A stretch of DNA of 35,669 bases from Pontiellaceae bacterium (GTDB lineage Bacteria > Verrucomicrobiota > Kiritimatiellia > Kiritimatiellales > Tichowtungiaceae). The stretch lies in NCBI GenBank assembly GCA_029939835.1, contig JAOZSE010000005.1, positions 1-35,669 of the forward strand, read 5' to 3'. A program made the position numbers and the translations under genes. Below the pieces are notes generated by a model, which saw only the letters and a list, made by a program, of their open reading frames with translations, had not been told where the DNA came from and did not search any database. Below, piece after piece: positions 10,640-19,426 of this stretch. The number at the start of each line of letters is the position of its first letter. The first letter of the stretch is position 1.

Positions 10640-12673
10640 ATGACAGTGAAACCACATACAATCATTCGAATAATCGCTGTTTTACTGATGACAGCTTTAT
10701 GCAGTGCAGCCGTGGAGGTGACCGTCGAATGGGATTCTTCAACAGTTGATATTGGCGGGAACCCGCTTAATGAGACCCCCACTTACAAGCTTTTTTACGG
10801 TGAAGCGCCGGGCGTTTATACGGATTATGCGGAGGCCGGCACCGGAACCCTTACAACGGTAACGGGGCTGGACTATGAGACCACCTACTTTTTTGCGGCA
10901 AAAGCCTACACCGAAAGCGCTGAGAGCGCCTATTCCGAAGAGATGCAATGGGACAGCCCGCCACCTCCGGTCGTGGTGACTGCCATCACGATCTCCGGCC
11001 CGGAAAGCGTCGAAGAAAACAGCTCCGCGCAGTACACCTGCACGGCCAGCTACAGCGACGGCAGCACCCAGACGGTCGCGCCGGTCTGGAGCGAAAACCG
11101 TTCCTTCACCACGATCGACAGCTCCGGCCTGCTCACGGCTTCAAGTGTATCGTCTGATCGATCCGTTACCATCACAGCCGTCTACGACGGATTCAACGAT
11201 ACGCATGCCGTCACCATTGTGGATGTTCCGCCTGTGCTGACCGGCCTTACGATCTCCGGCCCGGCGAGTGTGGATGAAGACGACACCGCGCAATACACCT
11301 GCACCGCTAACTACGACGACGGCAGTACTCAGACGGTCACTCCCGTCTGGGGCGACAATTCCCCCTTCGCCTCGATCAACGGCTCCGGGCTGCTTACCGC
11401 ATCAAGCGTTACGACCGATCAGTCCGTTATCGTCACCGCTGCCTATGGCGGGTTCAACGATACGCATGCCGTGACCATTGTGGATGCTCCGCCTGTGGTG
11501 ACCAGCCTCACGATTTCCGGCCCGGCGAGCGTGGATGAAGGCGATACCGCGCAATACACCTGCACGGCCAGCTACGATGACGGCAGTACGCAGACGGTTG
11601 ATCCCGCATGGAGTGAAAACTCTCCTTATGCTTCGATCAACGAATCCGGCCTGCTCACCGCCTCGACCGTGACGGCAGACCAGTCTGTCACCGTCACCGC
11701 CACGTACGGCGGACAGAACGATACGCACGCGGTGACCATTGAAGTGCTGCCGCCGGAAGCGCCGACGAATGTAAGCCCCTCTGATCAGGCCATGAACGTC
11801 GAACGGACGGTCACGCTGGAGTGGACAGAAGTGGCCAGTGCCGCAGGCTACGAGGTTTGGTTTGGAGAAAGTCCTGGAGAAATGAGTAAGATATCAACCC
11901 AAACCGCCGAAAGCTATTATACCGGCCTGCGGCGACCGGGCCGAACGTTTTGGTGGCAAATCACAGCCACAAACGAGGCAGGGTCCGCTACAGGCGGGCC
12001 TTGGTCGTTTACGACCCTTAATGAAGAAACAATCGAAGAGGCACTGGGTACCGTAAATCAGGAGTGGAATACGTCCGGAGCCGCAGAATGGTTTGTACAG
12101 ACGGACGTGACGCACGACGGAATCAGTGCGATGCAGAGCGGAGCGATTGCCGCCGGTCAGGAATCAGTTCTGGAAACCACCGTGGTCGGCCCCGGTACGA
12201 TTTCGTTCTGGTGGAGGGTTTCTTCTGAAGCCAATGGAGACTTTTTGAATTTCTATACGAACGACAGCTTGCAAACCGGTATTTCAGGTATGGAGGGATC
12301 CGGCGACGGCTGGATTCAGGAGTCGTTCCCCATTGATCGCGGAACACAACAACTGACGTGGACATATGAGAAGAATGGTTCCGGAGTCGGTGGCGACGAC
12401 GCCGGCTGGCTGGACGAGGTTCAGTGGCTGAGTGCTAACACCACCACCTTCCCTCTTTCCGGATTTACCGGAAAATGGATCGCGTTTTATCTGTGGGACA
12501 ATACCGACCAGATATGGATACCGCTTGGACAGGAATTTGAGCCGGAAGAACTTCTGATTCAAAACATCAAACCGGAGCGATGGTACTGGCTCAGTGTAAT
12601 GGAATATGACGCGGCGACAAAAACCTGGTCGGCCGTGCATGGCAGCTGGATTAACCACTGGGATGAAATTTAA
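10640..12673 (+). CDS. Secreted multidomain protein: FnIII-like, three Ig-like (Big_2-like) tandem repeats, FnIII, C-terminal W-rich domain
   Basis: ATG 10640 with signal peptide MTVKPHTIIRIIAVLLMTALCSAA; three copies of TISGPxSVxExxxAQYTCTAxYxDGSTQTVxPxW...GLLTAS...; C-terminus ...GKWIAFYLWDNTDQIWIPLG...RWYWLSVMEYD...SWINHWDEI. Confidence 0.82.
   Translation: MTVKPHTIIRIIAVLLMTALCSAAVEVTVEWDSSTVDIGGNPLNETPTYKLFYGEAPGVYTDYAEAGTGTLTTVTGLDYETTYFFAAKAYTESAESAYSEEMQWDSPPPPVVVTAITISGPESVEENSSAQYTCTASYSDGSTQTVAPVWSENRSFTTIDSSGLLTASSVSSDRSVTITAVYDGFNDTHAVTIVDVPPVLTGLTISGPASVDEDDTAQYTCTANYDDGSTQTVTPVWGDNSPFASINGSGLLTASSVTTDQSVIVTAAYGGFNDTHAVTIVDAPPVVTSLTISGPASVDEGDTAQYTCTASYDDGSTQTVDPAWSENSPYASINESGLLTASTVTADQSVTVTATYGGQNDTHAVTIEVLPPEAPTNVSPSDQAMNVERTVTLEWTEVASAAGYEVWFGESPGEMSKISTQTAESYYTGLRRPGRTFWWQITATNEAGSATGGPWSFTTLNEETIEEALGTVNQEWNTSGAAEWFVQTDVTHDGISAMQSGAIAAGQESVLETTVVGPGTISFWWRVSSEANGDFLNFYTNDSLQTGISGMEGSGDGWIQESFPIDRGTQQLTWTYEKNGSGVGGDDAGWLDEVQWLSANTTTFPLSGFTGKWIAFYLWDNTDQIWIPLGQEFEPEELLIQNIKPERWYWLSVMEYDAATKTWSAVHGSWINHWDEI
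10988..11750 (+). repeat. Three tandem 261-bp coding repeats (87 aa each)
   Basis: ACGAT(C/T)TCCGGCCCGG starts at 10988, 11249 and 11510, exactly 261 nt apart. Confidence 0.9.
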
Positions 12674-12685
12674 CGAGCGAGGTAT

Positions 12686-12982
12686 ATGATGAAAAAAGCA
12701 ATTCTAATACTGTTTATGCTTGCGGGTCTCACGGCCTTCGCCGGGCAGGTCGGCCTGCCTACCGAGCAGATTGCATTTCCGGCCGTTCAGGGAAATTTCC
12801 TGGTGTGCATCTGGGATGACGCTGCGGATGGATGGGCAGGCCCCTTTATTTCTTATGACCATACGGGCTCCTACCGTTTCGAAGTTCCCGAGTGGGGAAA
12901 ATGGTACTGGATCGGGCTGTGGGACCGGGCGAATGAACAGTACGTCTTCGCCAAATGGATCGGCCATTTTGAAGCAGAATAA
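12686..12982 (+). CDS. Small secreted W-rich protein related to the C-terminal domain of the preceding protein
   Basis: 98 aa; signal peptide MMKKAILILFMLAGLTAFAG; GNFLVCIWDDAADGWAGP...GKWYWIGLWDRANEQYVFAKWIGHFE; 12 nt after the upstream stop. Confidence 0.72.
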   Translation: MMKKAILILFMLAGLTAFAGQVGLPTEQIAFPAVQGNFLVCIWDDAADGWAGPFISYDHTGSYRFEVPEWGKWYWIGLWDRANEQYVFAKWIGHFEAE

Positions 12983-13008
12983 GAGCGATGAAAACAGGAG
13001 GAATAAAA

Positions 13009-13452
13009 ATGAAAATTCGCAAAACAGCCAGCTGGTTGCTGATGTCGGCAATACTTACCATCTGCGCAACGGCTGAAGGAACAGACACCGCACGCGGCCC
13101 GAGGCTTTTAACATCGGGCCATGTCACAGAAAACGGGCAGTATGCAGAGGTCGGATTTGAGTTCAGCACGTGGGGCGATTTTGTCGCACTGGTTTCCCCC
13201 ACCCGCTGGAAATCGCCGTTAACGACCGGCGGAAGCCTGTCGTGGCTCAACCCCGTTGCATGGGGTGAGGATGCCGGAAGAACCGGTCGAATCCTGATCG
13301 GTCAAGCGGCGGTGGCCGGCGGTCTTGCCGCGGCTTTCGGCGGCGGCGGTGGCGGCGGCGGAAGCAGCGGTGGCTCGACGCCTGACACGCCGTCGGGCGA
13401 CAATCCCGGCGGCGGCGGCACCCCCGGCAATCCTGGCGATCCACCGATGTAA
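13009..13452 (+). CDS. Small secreted protein with Gly/Pro-rich C-terminal tail, unknown function
   Basis: ATG 13009 preceded by AGGAGG (track start 12988 is further upstream); signal peptide MKIRKTASWLLMSAILTICATAEG; tail GGGGGGGGSSGGSTPDTPSGDNPGGGGTPGNPGDPPM. Confidence 0.7.
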   Translation: MKIRKTASWLLMSAILTICATAEGTDTARGPRLLTSGHVTENGQYAEVGFEFSTWGDFVALVSPTRWKSPLTTGGSLSWLNPVAWGEDAGRTGRILIGQAAVAGGLAAAFGGGGGGGGSSGGSTPDTPSGDNPGGGGTPGNPGDPPM

Positions 13453-13490
13453 TGGGCAGCCGCTGTCAAAAAGTGGCAGGATAAAGTTAA

Positions 13491-13531
13491 TGAAAACCGG
13501 CATGGCGCTCTCTGAGCACGGCCGGTTTTCA
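13491..13531 (+). terminator. Candidate terminator hairpin after the small secreted-protein genes
   Basis: Perfect 11-bp arms TGAAAACCGGC (13491-13501) / GCCGGTTTTCA (13521-13531), with inner GCTC/GAGC pairing; no strong downstream T-run. Confidence 0.5.
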
Positions 13532-13645
13532 CTGTAAAAGCTGAGTCCAGCGATAATAAATTAACGTTTCTTATTGATCTTTCCCACTTTTCTTTGCTAA
13601 AAGGAACGGCTTTATCATCAATTTCGGAAAAGCGGGGTGATTTGG

Positions 13646-14692
13646 ATGCGGAACAAACCTAATATCGGTGTGGTGGGGTGTGGCTACTGGGGGCCGAATT
13701 TAATTCGGAACTTCAATTTACTGAAGGAATGCACTCTTAAAGCGATCTGTGATACGGATGAAACCAGGCTGGCCTCAGTTTCGGCTCATTATCCCCACGT
13801 AGAAACATATACCGATTACGAGGCATTCCTGAACGATGCCGACCTTGATGCTGTGGTTATTGCCGTGCCCGTCCGGTTTCATTTCGATCTGGCCAGCCGC
13901 AGCCTGCTGGCCGGTAAACATACATTCATCGAAAAGCCCATGGCCTCCTCGATTGATGAGTGCAAAAAACTCAATGAACTTGCTGAACAGCAAGGTCTGG
14001 TACTCATGGTTGGCCATACCTTCCTGTATTCTCCGGTGGTGCGGAAAATCAAGGAAATCGTTGACTCCGGGGAACTTGGAAAAATCAACTACATCAGTTC
14101 CCGGAGATTAAATCTTGGCCTCTACCAAAAAGACATCAATGTGGTCTGGGATCTGGCCCCTCACGACCTGTCCATCATCCTCTTTCTGATGAATGAGTGT
14201 CCCCGGGAAGTTAACTGCCGCGGGAAAACCACTTCCGCCGCCAATATTTATGACGTGGCGAATATGAGCCTGGGCTTTTCCGACGGAGGCTTTGCCGCTG
14301 TGCACAGCAGCTGGCTGGATCCCAAAAAAGTGCGCGACATGGCTATCGTCGGTGACCGTAAGATGCTCGTTTATGACGATCTCGATCCTGCAACGAAAGT
14401 GAAAATCTACGACATGCGGGTCGAACAGCCGGGAACACCGCATGAATCCCGCATCTCGTATCACTACGGAGATATGTGGGCACCCTATATCTCGCCGAAT
14501 GAACCGCTCCGAATTGAGGCCACGCATTTTATTGATTGCATTCTGACGGGGGAAACCCCCATGACCTGCGGCGCCCACGGACTGGAACTGGTCTGCATTC
14601 TGACGGCCGCCTCGGAATCCATGCGGAATAACGGCGCCAATATCCTGATCGAAAATCACATTCCCCGCGACGGGCAGCTGATCGGGAAATAA
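13646..14692 (+). CDS. Gfo/Idh/MocA family oxidoreductase, WbpB/WlbA-like nucleotide-sugar 3-dehydrogenase
   Basis: IGVVGCGYWGPNLIRNFNLL...CDTDETRL...HTFIEKPMASS...VGHTFLYSPVVRKIKE...WDLAPHDLSIILFLM. Neighbouring acetyltransferase and aminotransferase support the pathway call. Confidence 0.87.
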   Translation: MRNKPNIGVVGCGYWGPNLIRNFNLLKECTLKAICDTDETRLASVSAHYPHVETYTDYEAFLNDADLDAVVIAVPVRFHFDLASRSLLAGKHTFIEKPMASSIDECKKLNELAEQQGLVLMVGHTFLYSPVVRKIKEIVDSGELGKINYISSRRLNLGLYQKDINVVWDLAPHDLSIILFLMNECPREVNCRGKTTSAANIYDVANMSLGFSDGGFAAVHSSWLDPKKVRDMAIVGDRKMLVYDDLDPATKVKIYDMRVEQPGTPHESRISYHYGDMWAPYISPNEPLRIEATHFIDCILTGETPMTCGAHGLELVCILTAASESMRNNGANILIENHIPRDGQLIGK

Positions 14693-14697
14693 CGGTT

Positions 14698-15189
14698 ATG
14701 GATGCAGAACCGGTCAGCACAAAAAAAATCGCAGCCGACGTGCGGCTGGGGAAGAATGTAACGATTTATGATTTCACCAATCTTTACGGATGTGAAATCG
14801 GCGATGATTCCCGCATCGGTACCTTTGTCGAAATCCAGAAGGGAGCCCGAATCGGAAACCGCTGTAAAATATCGAGCCATACCTTCATTTGCGAAGGGGT
14901 TACCATTGAGGACGAGGTTTTTGTCGGACACAATGTGACCTTTATTAATGACCGCTACCCCCGTTCTGCAAACAGCGACGGAACCCTGCAAGCCGGTGAT
15001 GACTGGGAATGCCTCCCGACCCTCATCCGCAAGGGCGCTTCCATCGGATCGAGCGCCACCATCCTGTGCGGTATTACCGTTGGCGAAAATTCGATTATCG
15101 GCGCAGGAAGTGTCGTCACCAAAAATGTCCCCCCGAATATGATTGTTGCCGGAAATCCGGCGCACGTTATGAAACCCGTCCAACCCTAA
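14698..15189 (+). CDS. Left-handed beta-helix (hexapeptide) acyltransferase, WbpD/WlbB-like
   Basis: LGKNVTIYDFTNLYGCEIGDDSRIGTFVEIQKGARIGNRCKISSHTFICEGVTIEDEVFVGHNVTFINDRYPR...; hexapeptide repeats. Confidence 0.88.
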   Translation: MDAEPVSTKKIAADVRLGKNVTIYDFTNLYGCEIGDDSRIGTFVEIQKGARIGNRCKISSHTFICEGVTIEDEVFVGHNVTFINDRYPRSANSDGTLQAGDDWECLPTLIRKGASIGSSATILCGITVGENSIIGAGSVVTKNVPPNMIVAGNPAHVMKPVQP

Positions 15190-15206
15190 CAACCAAAGGA
15201 ATGCAC

Positions 15207-16319
15207 ATGAACGTCCCCTTTCTGGATCTGAAAGCCCAATACCTCTCGATGCGTGACGAACTCGATAGCGCCATGCAGCAAGTAATTAACGATACCGCTT
15301 TTGCAGGCGGCCCCTACGTCGAAAAGTTTGAACAGGAATTTGCCCCCTACTGCCAGTGTTCCGCCGCCGCGGGAGTCAGCAGCGGAACCAACGCGCTTCA
15401 TCTGGCCCTGCTGGCACTGGGGATCAAACCGGGTGACGAGGTGATTACCGCCGCCAACACGTTCATCGCCACGGCGGAAGCTATCAGTCATTGCGGCGCC
15501 ATACCGGTATTCGCCGATTGTGATCCAAAGACCTACACGCTGGATCCGGCCGCGGTCGAAGCCGCCATTACCGAAAAAACCCGTGCCATTATTCCGGTGC
15601 ACCTCTTCGGCCAAACCGCCGACATGGACGCTATTATGGAGATTGCACAACAGCACAGCCTGCCGGTAGTTGAAGACGCCTGTCAGGCCCACGGCGCCGA
15701 ATACAAGGGACAGCGGGCGGGCTCCATGGGCGAGATCGGCTGTTTCAGCTTCTACCCCGGAAAAAATCTGGGGGCCTACGGGGATGCCGGGGCGGTCGTT
15801 TCCAATAATGTGGAACTGATTGATCGCGTTAAAATGCTTCGGGATCATGGATCGAGCCGCAAATACGAGCATCCCATGATCGGCTGGACGGCTCGGATGG
15901 ACGGTTTGCAGGGTGCGGTGCTCAGCGTAAAACTGCGTCATCTGGAAACCGCCAATCAGGCTCGCCATGCTCACGCTCTCCGCTATAAAGAACTGCTGGC
16001 GGACTGCGCCGAAGCCGCCCTGCCGTTTGAAGCGGAGGGAAACCGGCATGTCTTCCACATTTTTGCTCTGTGCTGCGACGACCGCGATGCGTTGATGAAA
16101 CATCTGTCGGAACAGGGAGTCGGCTGCGGAATCCATTACCCCAAACCGCTGCACTTGCAGGATGCCTATGCATTTCTTGGAAAAGGGCCGGGTTCATTTC
16201 CAGTCGCGGAGAATTGCGCCAGTAAATATGTCTCTTTGCCGATGTTTCCGGAACTCACGGAAGAGCAGATTCAATACACGGCGAACGCAGTAAAAAGTGG
16301 ACTCTGCGGCGCAAAATAA
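15207..16319 (+). CDS. DegT/DnrJ/EryC1/StrS PLP aminotransferase, WbpE/WlbC-like
   Basis: MNVPFLDLKAQYLSMRDELDSAMQQVINDTAFAGGPYVEKFEQEFA...SGTNALHLALLALGIKPGDEVITAANTFIATAEAI...GCFSFYPGKNLGAYGDAGAVVSN (PLP lysine). The true start is 15207 or 15201, not 15009. Confidence 0.92.
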   Translation: MNVPFLDLKAQYLSMRDELDSAMQQVINDTAFAGGPYVEKFEQEFAPYCQCSAAAGVSSGTNALHLALLALGIKPGDEVITAANTFIATAEAISHCGAIPVFADCDPKTYTLDPAAVEAAITEKTRAIIPVHLFGQTADMDAIMEIAQQHSLPVVEDACQAHGAEYKGQRAGSMGEIGCFSFYPGKNLGAYGDAGAVVSNNVELIDRVKMLRDHGSSRKYEHPMIGWTARMDGLQGAVLSVKLRHLETANQARHAHALRYKELLADCAEAALPFEAEGNRHVFHIFALCCDDRDALMKHLSEQGVGCGIHYPKPLHLQDAYAFLGKGPGSFPVAENCASKYVSLPMFPELTEEQIQYTANAVKSGLCGAK

Positions 16320-16374
16320 CGTAGGGTTCCGCACATGGCTCTGCAACAGAGCCAATCTATCGGAAGGGAATACG

Positions 16375-17175
16375 ATGACGATAAATCTCAAAAAGACAGG
16401 GCTCGGTATATCCTGCGCCTTCGCAATCATCACAATGGGTCTGATTCTGACGGGATGTCAGACGACAGATTCGGCGAAACGGTCACAGGACAACGCAGCC
16501 GACATTCTGCGCGAACTGCGTCAGACAACGGATTCGGCAAAACCGCTGTCCCTGCCGGACACCAGCGTAACACTGGCCCCCGGCGACATGGTGGATATTA
16601 AATTTTTCTATACCCCCGAGCTTAATGAGTCTCAGCAGATCCGTCCGGATGGAAAAATAACCCTCCAGCTGGCGGGAGATGTCACCGCGGCGGGCCTGAC
16701 ACCGGCTGGGCTGCAGAAAGAGCTGGAAGAGAAATACAGCGGACTGATCGAAGACCCGGCCGTAGCGGTCATCGCCCGCACACTGAATCACCGCAATGTG
16801 TATGTCGGCGGAGCCGTCAACCGGCCCGGTATGCTGACCATGCCCGGACACCTGACGGCGCTGAGTGCCGTCATGGAAGCCGGCGGGTTCGACCTGCGCG
16901 CGGCCAGACTCAAAAACGTTATTGTGATCCGGCATGAAGACGACATCCGGACGGTCTTCAGTCTGGATGTCCGGGACGCGCTCAAAGGCGACACCCCGCA
17001 CGCCCCGTTCTATCTGCATCCGCAGGATATCGTCTACGTCCCGCGTACAAAGATCGTCAACGCAGGCCAATGGGTTGACCAGTATATTAACCGGATCGTC
17101 CCGCAAACCGGGTTTACCTATTTTTACACCGATGGTTCGGGTAGACACCGCGGCGGAGTGGACACCTCTTATTAG
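16375..17175 (+). CDS. Polysaccharide export lipoprotein, Wza-like (Poly_export/SLBB)
   Basis: ATG 16375; lipobox LILTGC; LAPGDMVDIKFFYTPELNESQQIRPDGKITLQLAGDVTAAGLTPAGLQKELEEKYS...VYVGGAVNRPGMLTM... Confidence 0.9.
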   Translation: MTINLKKTGLGISCAFAIITMGLILTGCQTTDSAKRSQDNAADILRELRQTTDSAKPLSLPDTSVTLAPGDMVDIKFFYTPELNESQQIRPDGKITLQLAGDVTAAGLTPAGLQKELEEKYSGLIEDPAVAVIARTLNHRNVYVGGAVNRPGMLTMPGHLTALSAVMEAGGFDLRAARLKNVIVIRHEDDIRTVFSLDVRDALKGDTPHAPFYLHPQDIVYVPRTKIVNAGQWVDQYINRIVPQTGFTYFYTDGSGRHRGGVDTSY

Positions 17176-17204
17176 CCGGCAGCCGGACCGAAGAAGGGAT
17201 TGTT

Positions 17205-19229
17205 ATGCTGAAGACAGACACAAAGAAGGAACACACACGCACACTGCGGGATTATCTGGAGACGGTTTTCCGGCATAAGAACAAGGCAATTCTGTTTTTT
17301 CTGGCCGTGGTAATCTCGTCCGTGATTGTGCTGAAGCTCACGCCCGGCAGCTACACCTCCACCTCCACGCTAATGATTCGCCGCGGGCGGGAAAATGTAG
17401 TTCTTGATCCGACCACCGCTACCGGTGCCATGTTGCCGATCTATAAGGACTGGGCGAGCGAAATCAATTCTGAACTGGAAATTCTCAAAAGCCATGAACT
17501 GGTGGAAAATGTGATCATGCGCCTCGGACCAACGGTATTTCTGACAGATCCGAAACCGGATCGGGGCGGCAAACTGAGCCTGATTCGCAGCGCCCTGAAT
17601 CCGGCCCGCCAATGGATTGCAAACGTTCTGAAGCGGTTTCAAAAACCAGAGAATGAAAACGGGGACGGCGAGCTCGGCCAACGGAATAAAGCTGTACGAG
17701 CGATGGAAAAAAACCTGCATATCCATGTTCAGGAAAACAGCGATATTATCACGGTCTCTTATACCGCCACCCGCCCGGAGCTTGCAAAGCAGGTCGTTAC
17801 GCTCCTGATTGACTCCTACTTCGAAAAGCGGATTGACGTGCGCAAAACGCCCGGCGCCTACCAGTTCTTCACTGATCAGAGGGAACAGCTGCTGGATGAA
17901 CTGCAGCAAACCGAAAAAGCCATCCGCACCATTAAAGAGGAAGCAGACATCCTTTCACTGGAAGACAGCCGCCTGACCCTGCAAAGCGCACTGCAGGAGA
18001 CCCGGACCCGGCAGTTAAGCGCCCGGTCTTCCCTGGCCGCCGCCAACGCCCGCGTCAACACGCTGCGCACCCTGCTCTCGCAGCAGTCCTCTGCCGACCC
18101 CAGCCTCCAGAACGGCGGCGCACTGCTTGATCGTGAGGAGCGCAAGGAACTCCAGGCCGAACTGCGGCGGGAGGAAACCGCGCAGTCCGCCCTCAGCGCG
18201 GAAAATCTGGAAATCAGCCGGCAACTCACACAGTTGCGTGCGGAACTCGCCGCTTTAGACAAAGTGGAGCCCTCCATCCGCAGTCTCCAGCGCGAGCAGG
18301 ATCTGCTTGAAGAAAAGTACCGCAAATACTCGGAAAATCAGGAACAGGCCCGCATCAACCAGGCGCTGGAAACGGAAAAAATATCCAATGTCAGCATCGT
18401 GCAGCATGCCACCCTGCCGACCCAGCCCGACCCCTCCCGCAAAATGTTTAAACTCCTTGCAGCGATGTGTCTGGGACTGGCCGGCGCCATCGGCATTGCC
18501 TTCGGCGCGGACTATCTGGATCCGACACTGCACTCCGCCGCAGATATTTCCGAGCGTCTGCATTTAACCACCCTGATTGAACTGCCGGACCTGCCGGCCC
18601 ATGAGCTGGATCCCTGCGCCCTTCCCCCTGAGGACATCCCAAGAGAGACCTCGGGCAGAACTGCAAAAGACTGTTTTCAGGAGCTCTGCTTTAAAATCCT
18701 CGCGCTGCGCACCGATGAAAAACCCGTTCCGGTGGTCATTGGTATAACCAGCACCTCAACCGGCGAAGGGGTCAGCACCATCGCCGCCAATCTGGCCGCC
18801 GCCTTCTCCCGCGACGACCGGTTCAGCAGCCTGCTGCTGCTGGATGCCAACCCGGAGCAGCTGCCCGTTGAATGGGGTGAACATACCCCTCCGTTTACTT
18901 ATCAGCATATTAACGACCTTGCGGAAGATGATGAATCTGAACCCGAACCGCCCGGTACCGCTGCGTTTGCTGAGTATCTGGCCAAGCTTAAAAAACAGCA
19001 GCATGATATTATCGTGGTGGATATTCCGCCGGTCAGCGAAGGCGGTTATGCCGTGCGGGCCGCCGCCGAACTGGATATCGTGATTCTGGCGGTTGAGGCC
19101 GGTCGCGTTCCCTGGCGGACTCTGCTCCGGACCGCCGGACTGCTGAGGGCGGCCCAGGCATCGCTGGGCGGCATCATCCTGAACCGCCAGCGTTTTGCGA
19201 TGCCGGCATGGCTTTATCGAAAGCTCTAG
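17205..19229 (+). CDS. Wzz/Wzc-like polysaccharide co-polymerase with a degenerate BY-kinase-like ATPase domain
   Basis: N-terminal Wzz TM segment and long coiled coil; C-terminal VIGITSTSTGEGVSTIAANLAAAF, LLLLDANPEQLP, DIIVVDIPPVSEGGYAVRAA; ends ...AWLYRKL. Confidence 0.87.
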   Translation: MLKTDTKKEHTRTLRDYLETVFRHKNKAILFFLAVVISSVIVLKLTPGSYTSTSTLMIRRGRENVVLDPTTATGAMLPIYKDWASEINSELEILKSHELVENVIMRLGPTVFLTDPKPDRGGKLSLIRSALNPARQWIANVLKRFQKPENENGDGELGQRNKAVRAMEKNLHIHVQENSDIITVSYTATRPELAKQVVTLLIDSYFEKRIDVRKTPGAYQFFTDQREQLLDELQQTEKAIRTIKEEADILSLEDSRLTLQSALQETRTRQLSARSSLAAANARVNTLRTLLSQQSSADPSLQNGGALLDREERKELQAELRREETAQSALSAENLEISRQLTQLRAELAALDKVEPSIRSLQREQDLLEEKYRKYSENQEQARINQALETEKISNVSIVQHATLPTQPDPSRKMFKLLAAMCLGLAGAIGIAFGADYLDPTLHSAADISERLHLTTLIELPDLPAHELDPCALPPEDIPRETSGRTAKDCFQELCFKILALRTDEKPVPVVIGITSTSTGEGVSTIAANLAAAFSRDDRFSSLLLLDANPEQLPVEWGEHTPPFTYQHINDLAEDDESEPEPPGTAAFAEYLAKLKKQQHDIIVVDIPPVSEGGYAVRAAAELDIVILAVEAGRVPWRTLLRTAGLLRAAQASLGGIILNRQRFAMPAWLYRKL

Positions 19230-19302
19230 CGTCCTCCTCTGTGTCGTGAAGCGAGACGAGATATCTCAGCGTGGAAGAGCCGCAACCAGACAGGGAAAGC
19301 AT

Positions 19303-19366
19303 GCAGAATAATTGACGGCAAATGATGTGCCTGTTTTTCTCATCATTCTGCCGTTCATCATTCTGC
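19303..19366. repeat. Intergenic long inverted repeat (hairpin)
   Basis: Left arm GCAGAATAATTGACGGCAAATGATG (19303-19327); right arm CATCATTCTGCCGTTCATCATTCTGC (19341-19366), whose reverse complement is GCAGAATGATGAACGGCAGAATGATG. Confidence 0.7.
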
Positions 19367-19426
19367 GACAATAGAAATTTGTTTGTGAGACTTTTTGAGA
19401 AACCTGCAAGAGATTGACGATACAGT

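Noticed and set aside
13340-13440. GGC-rich run considered as a simple-sequence artefact
   Set aside because: It is in frame within a well-started ORF with signal peptide and gives a Gly-rich tail; treated as coding.
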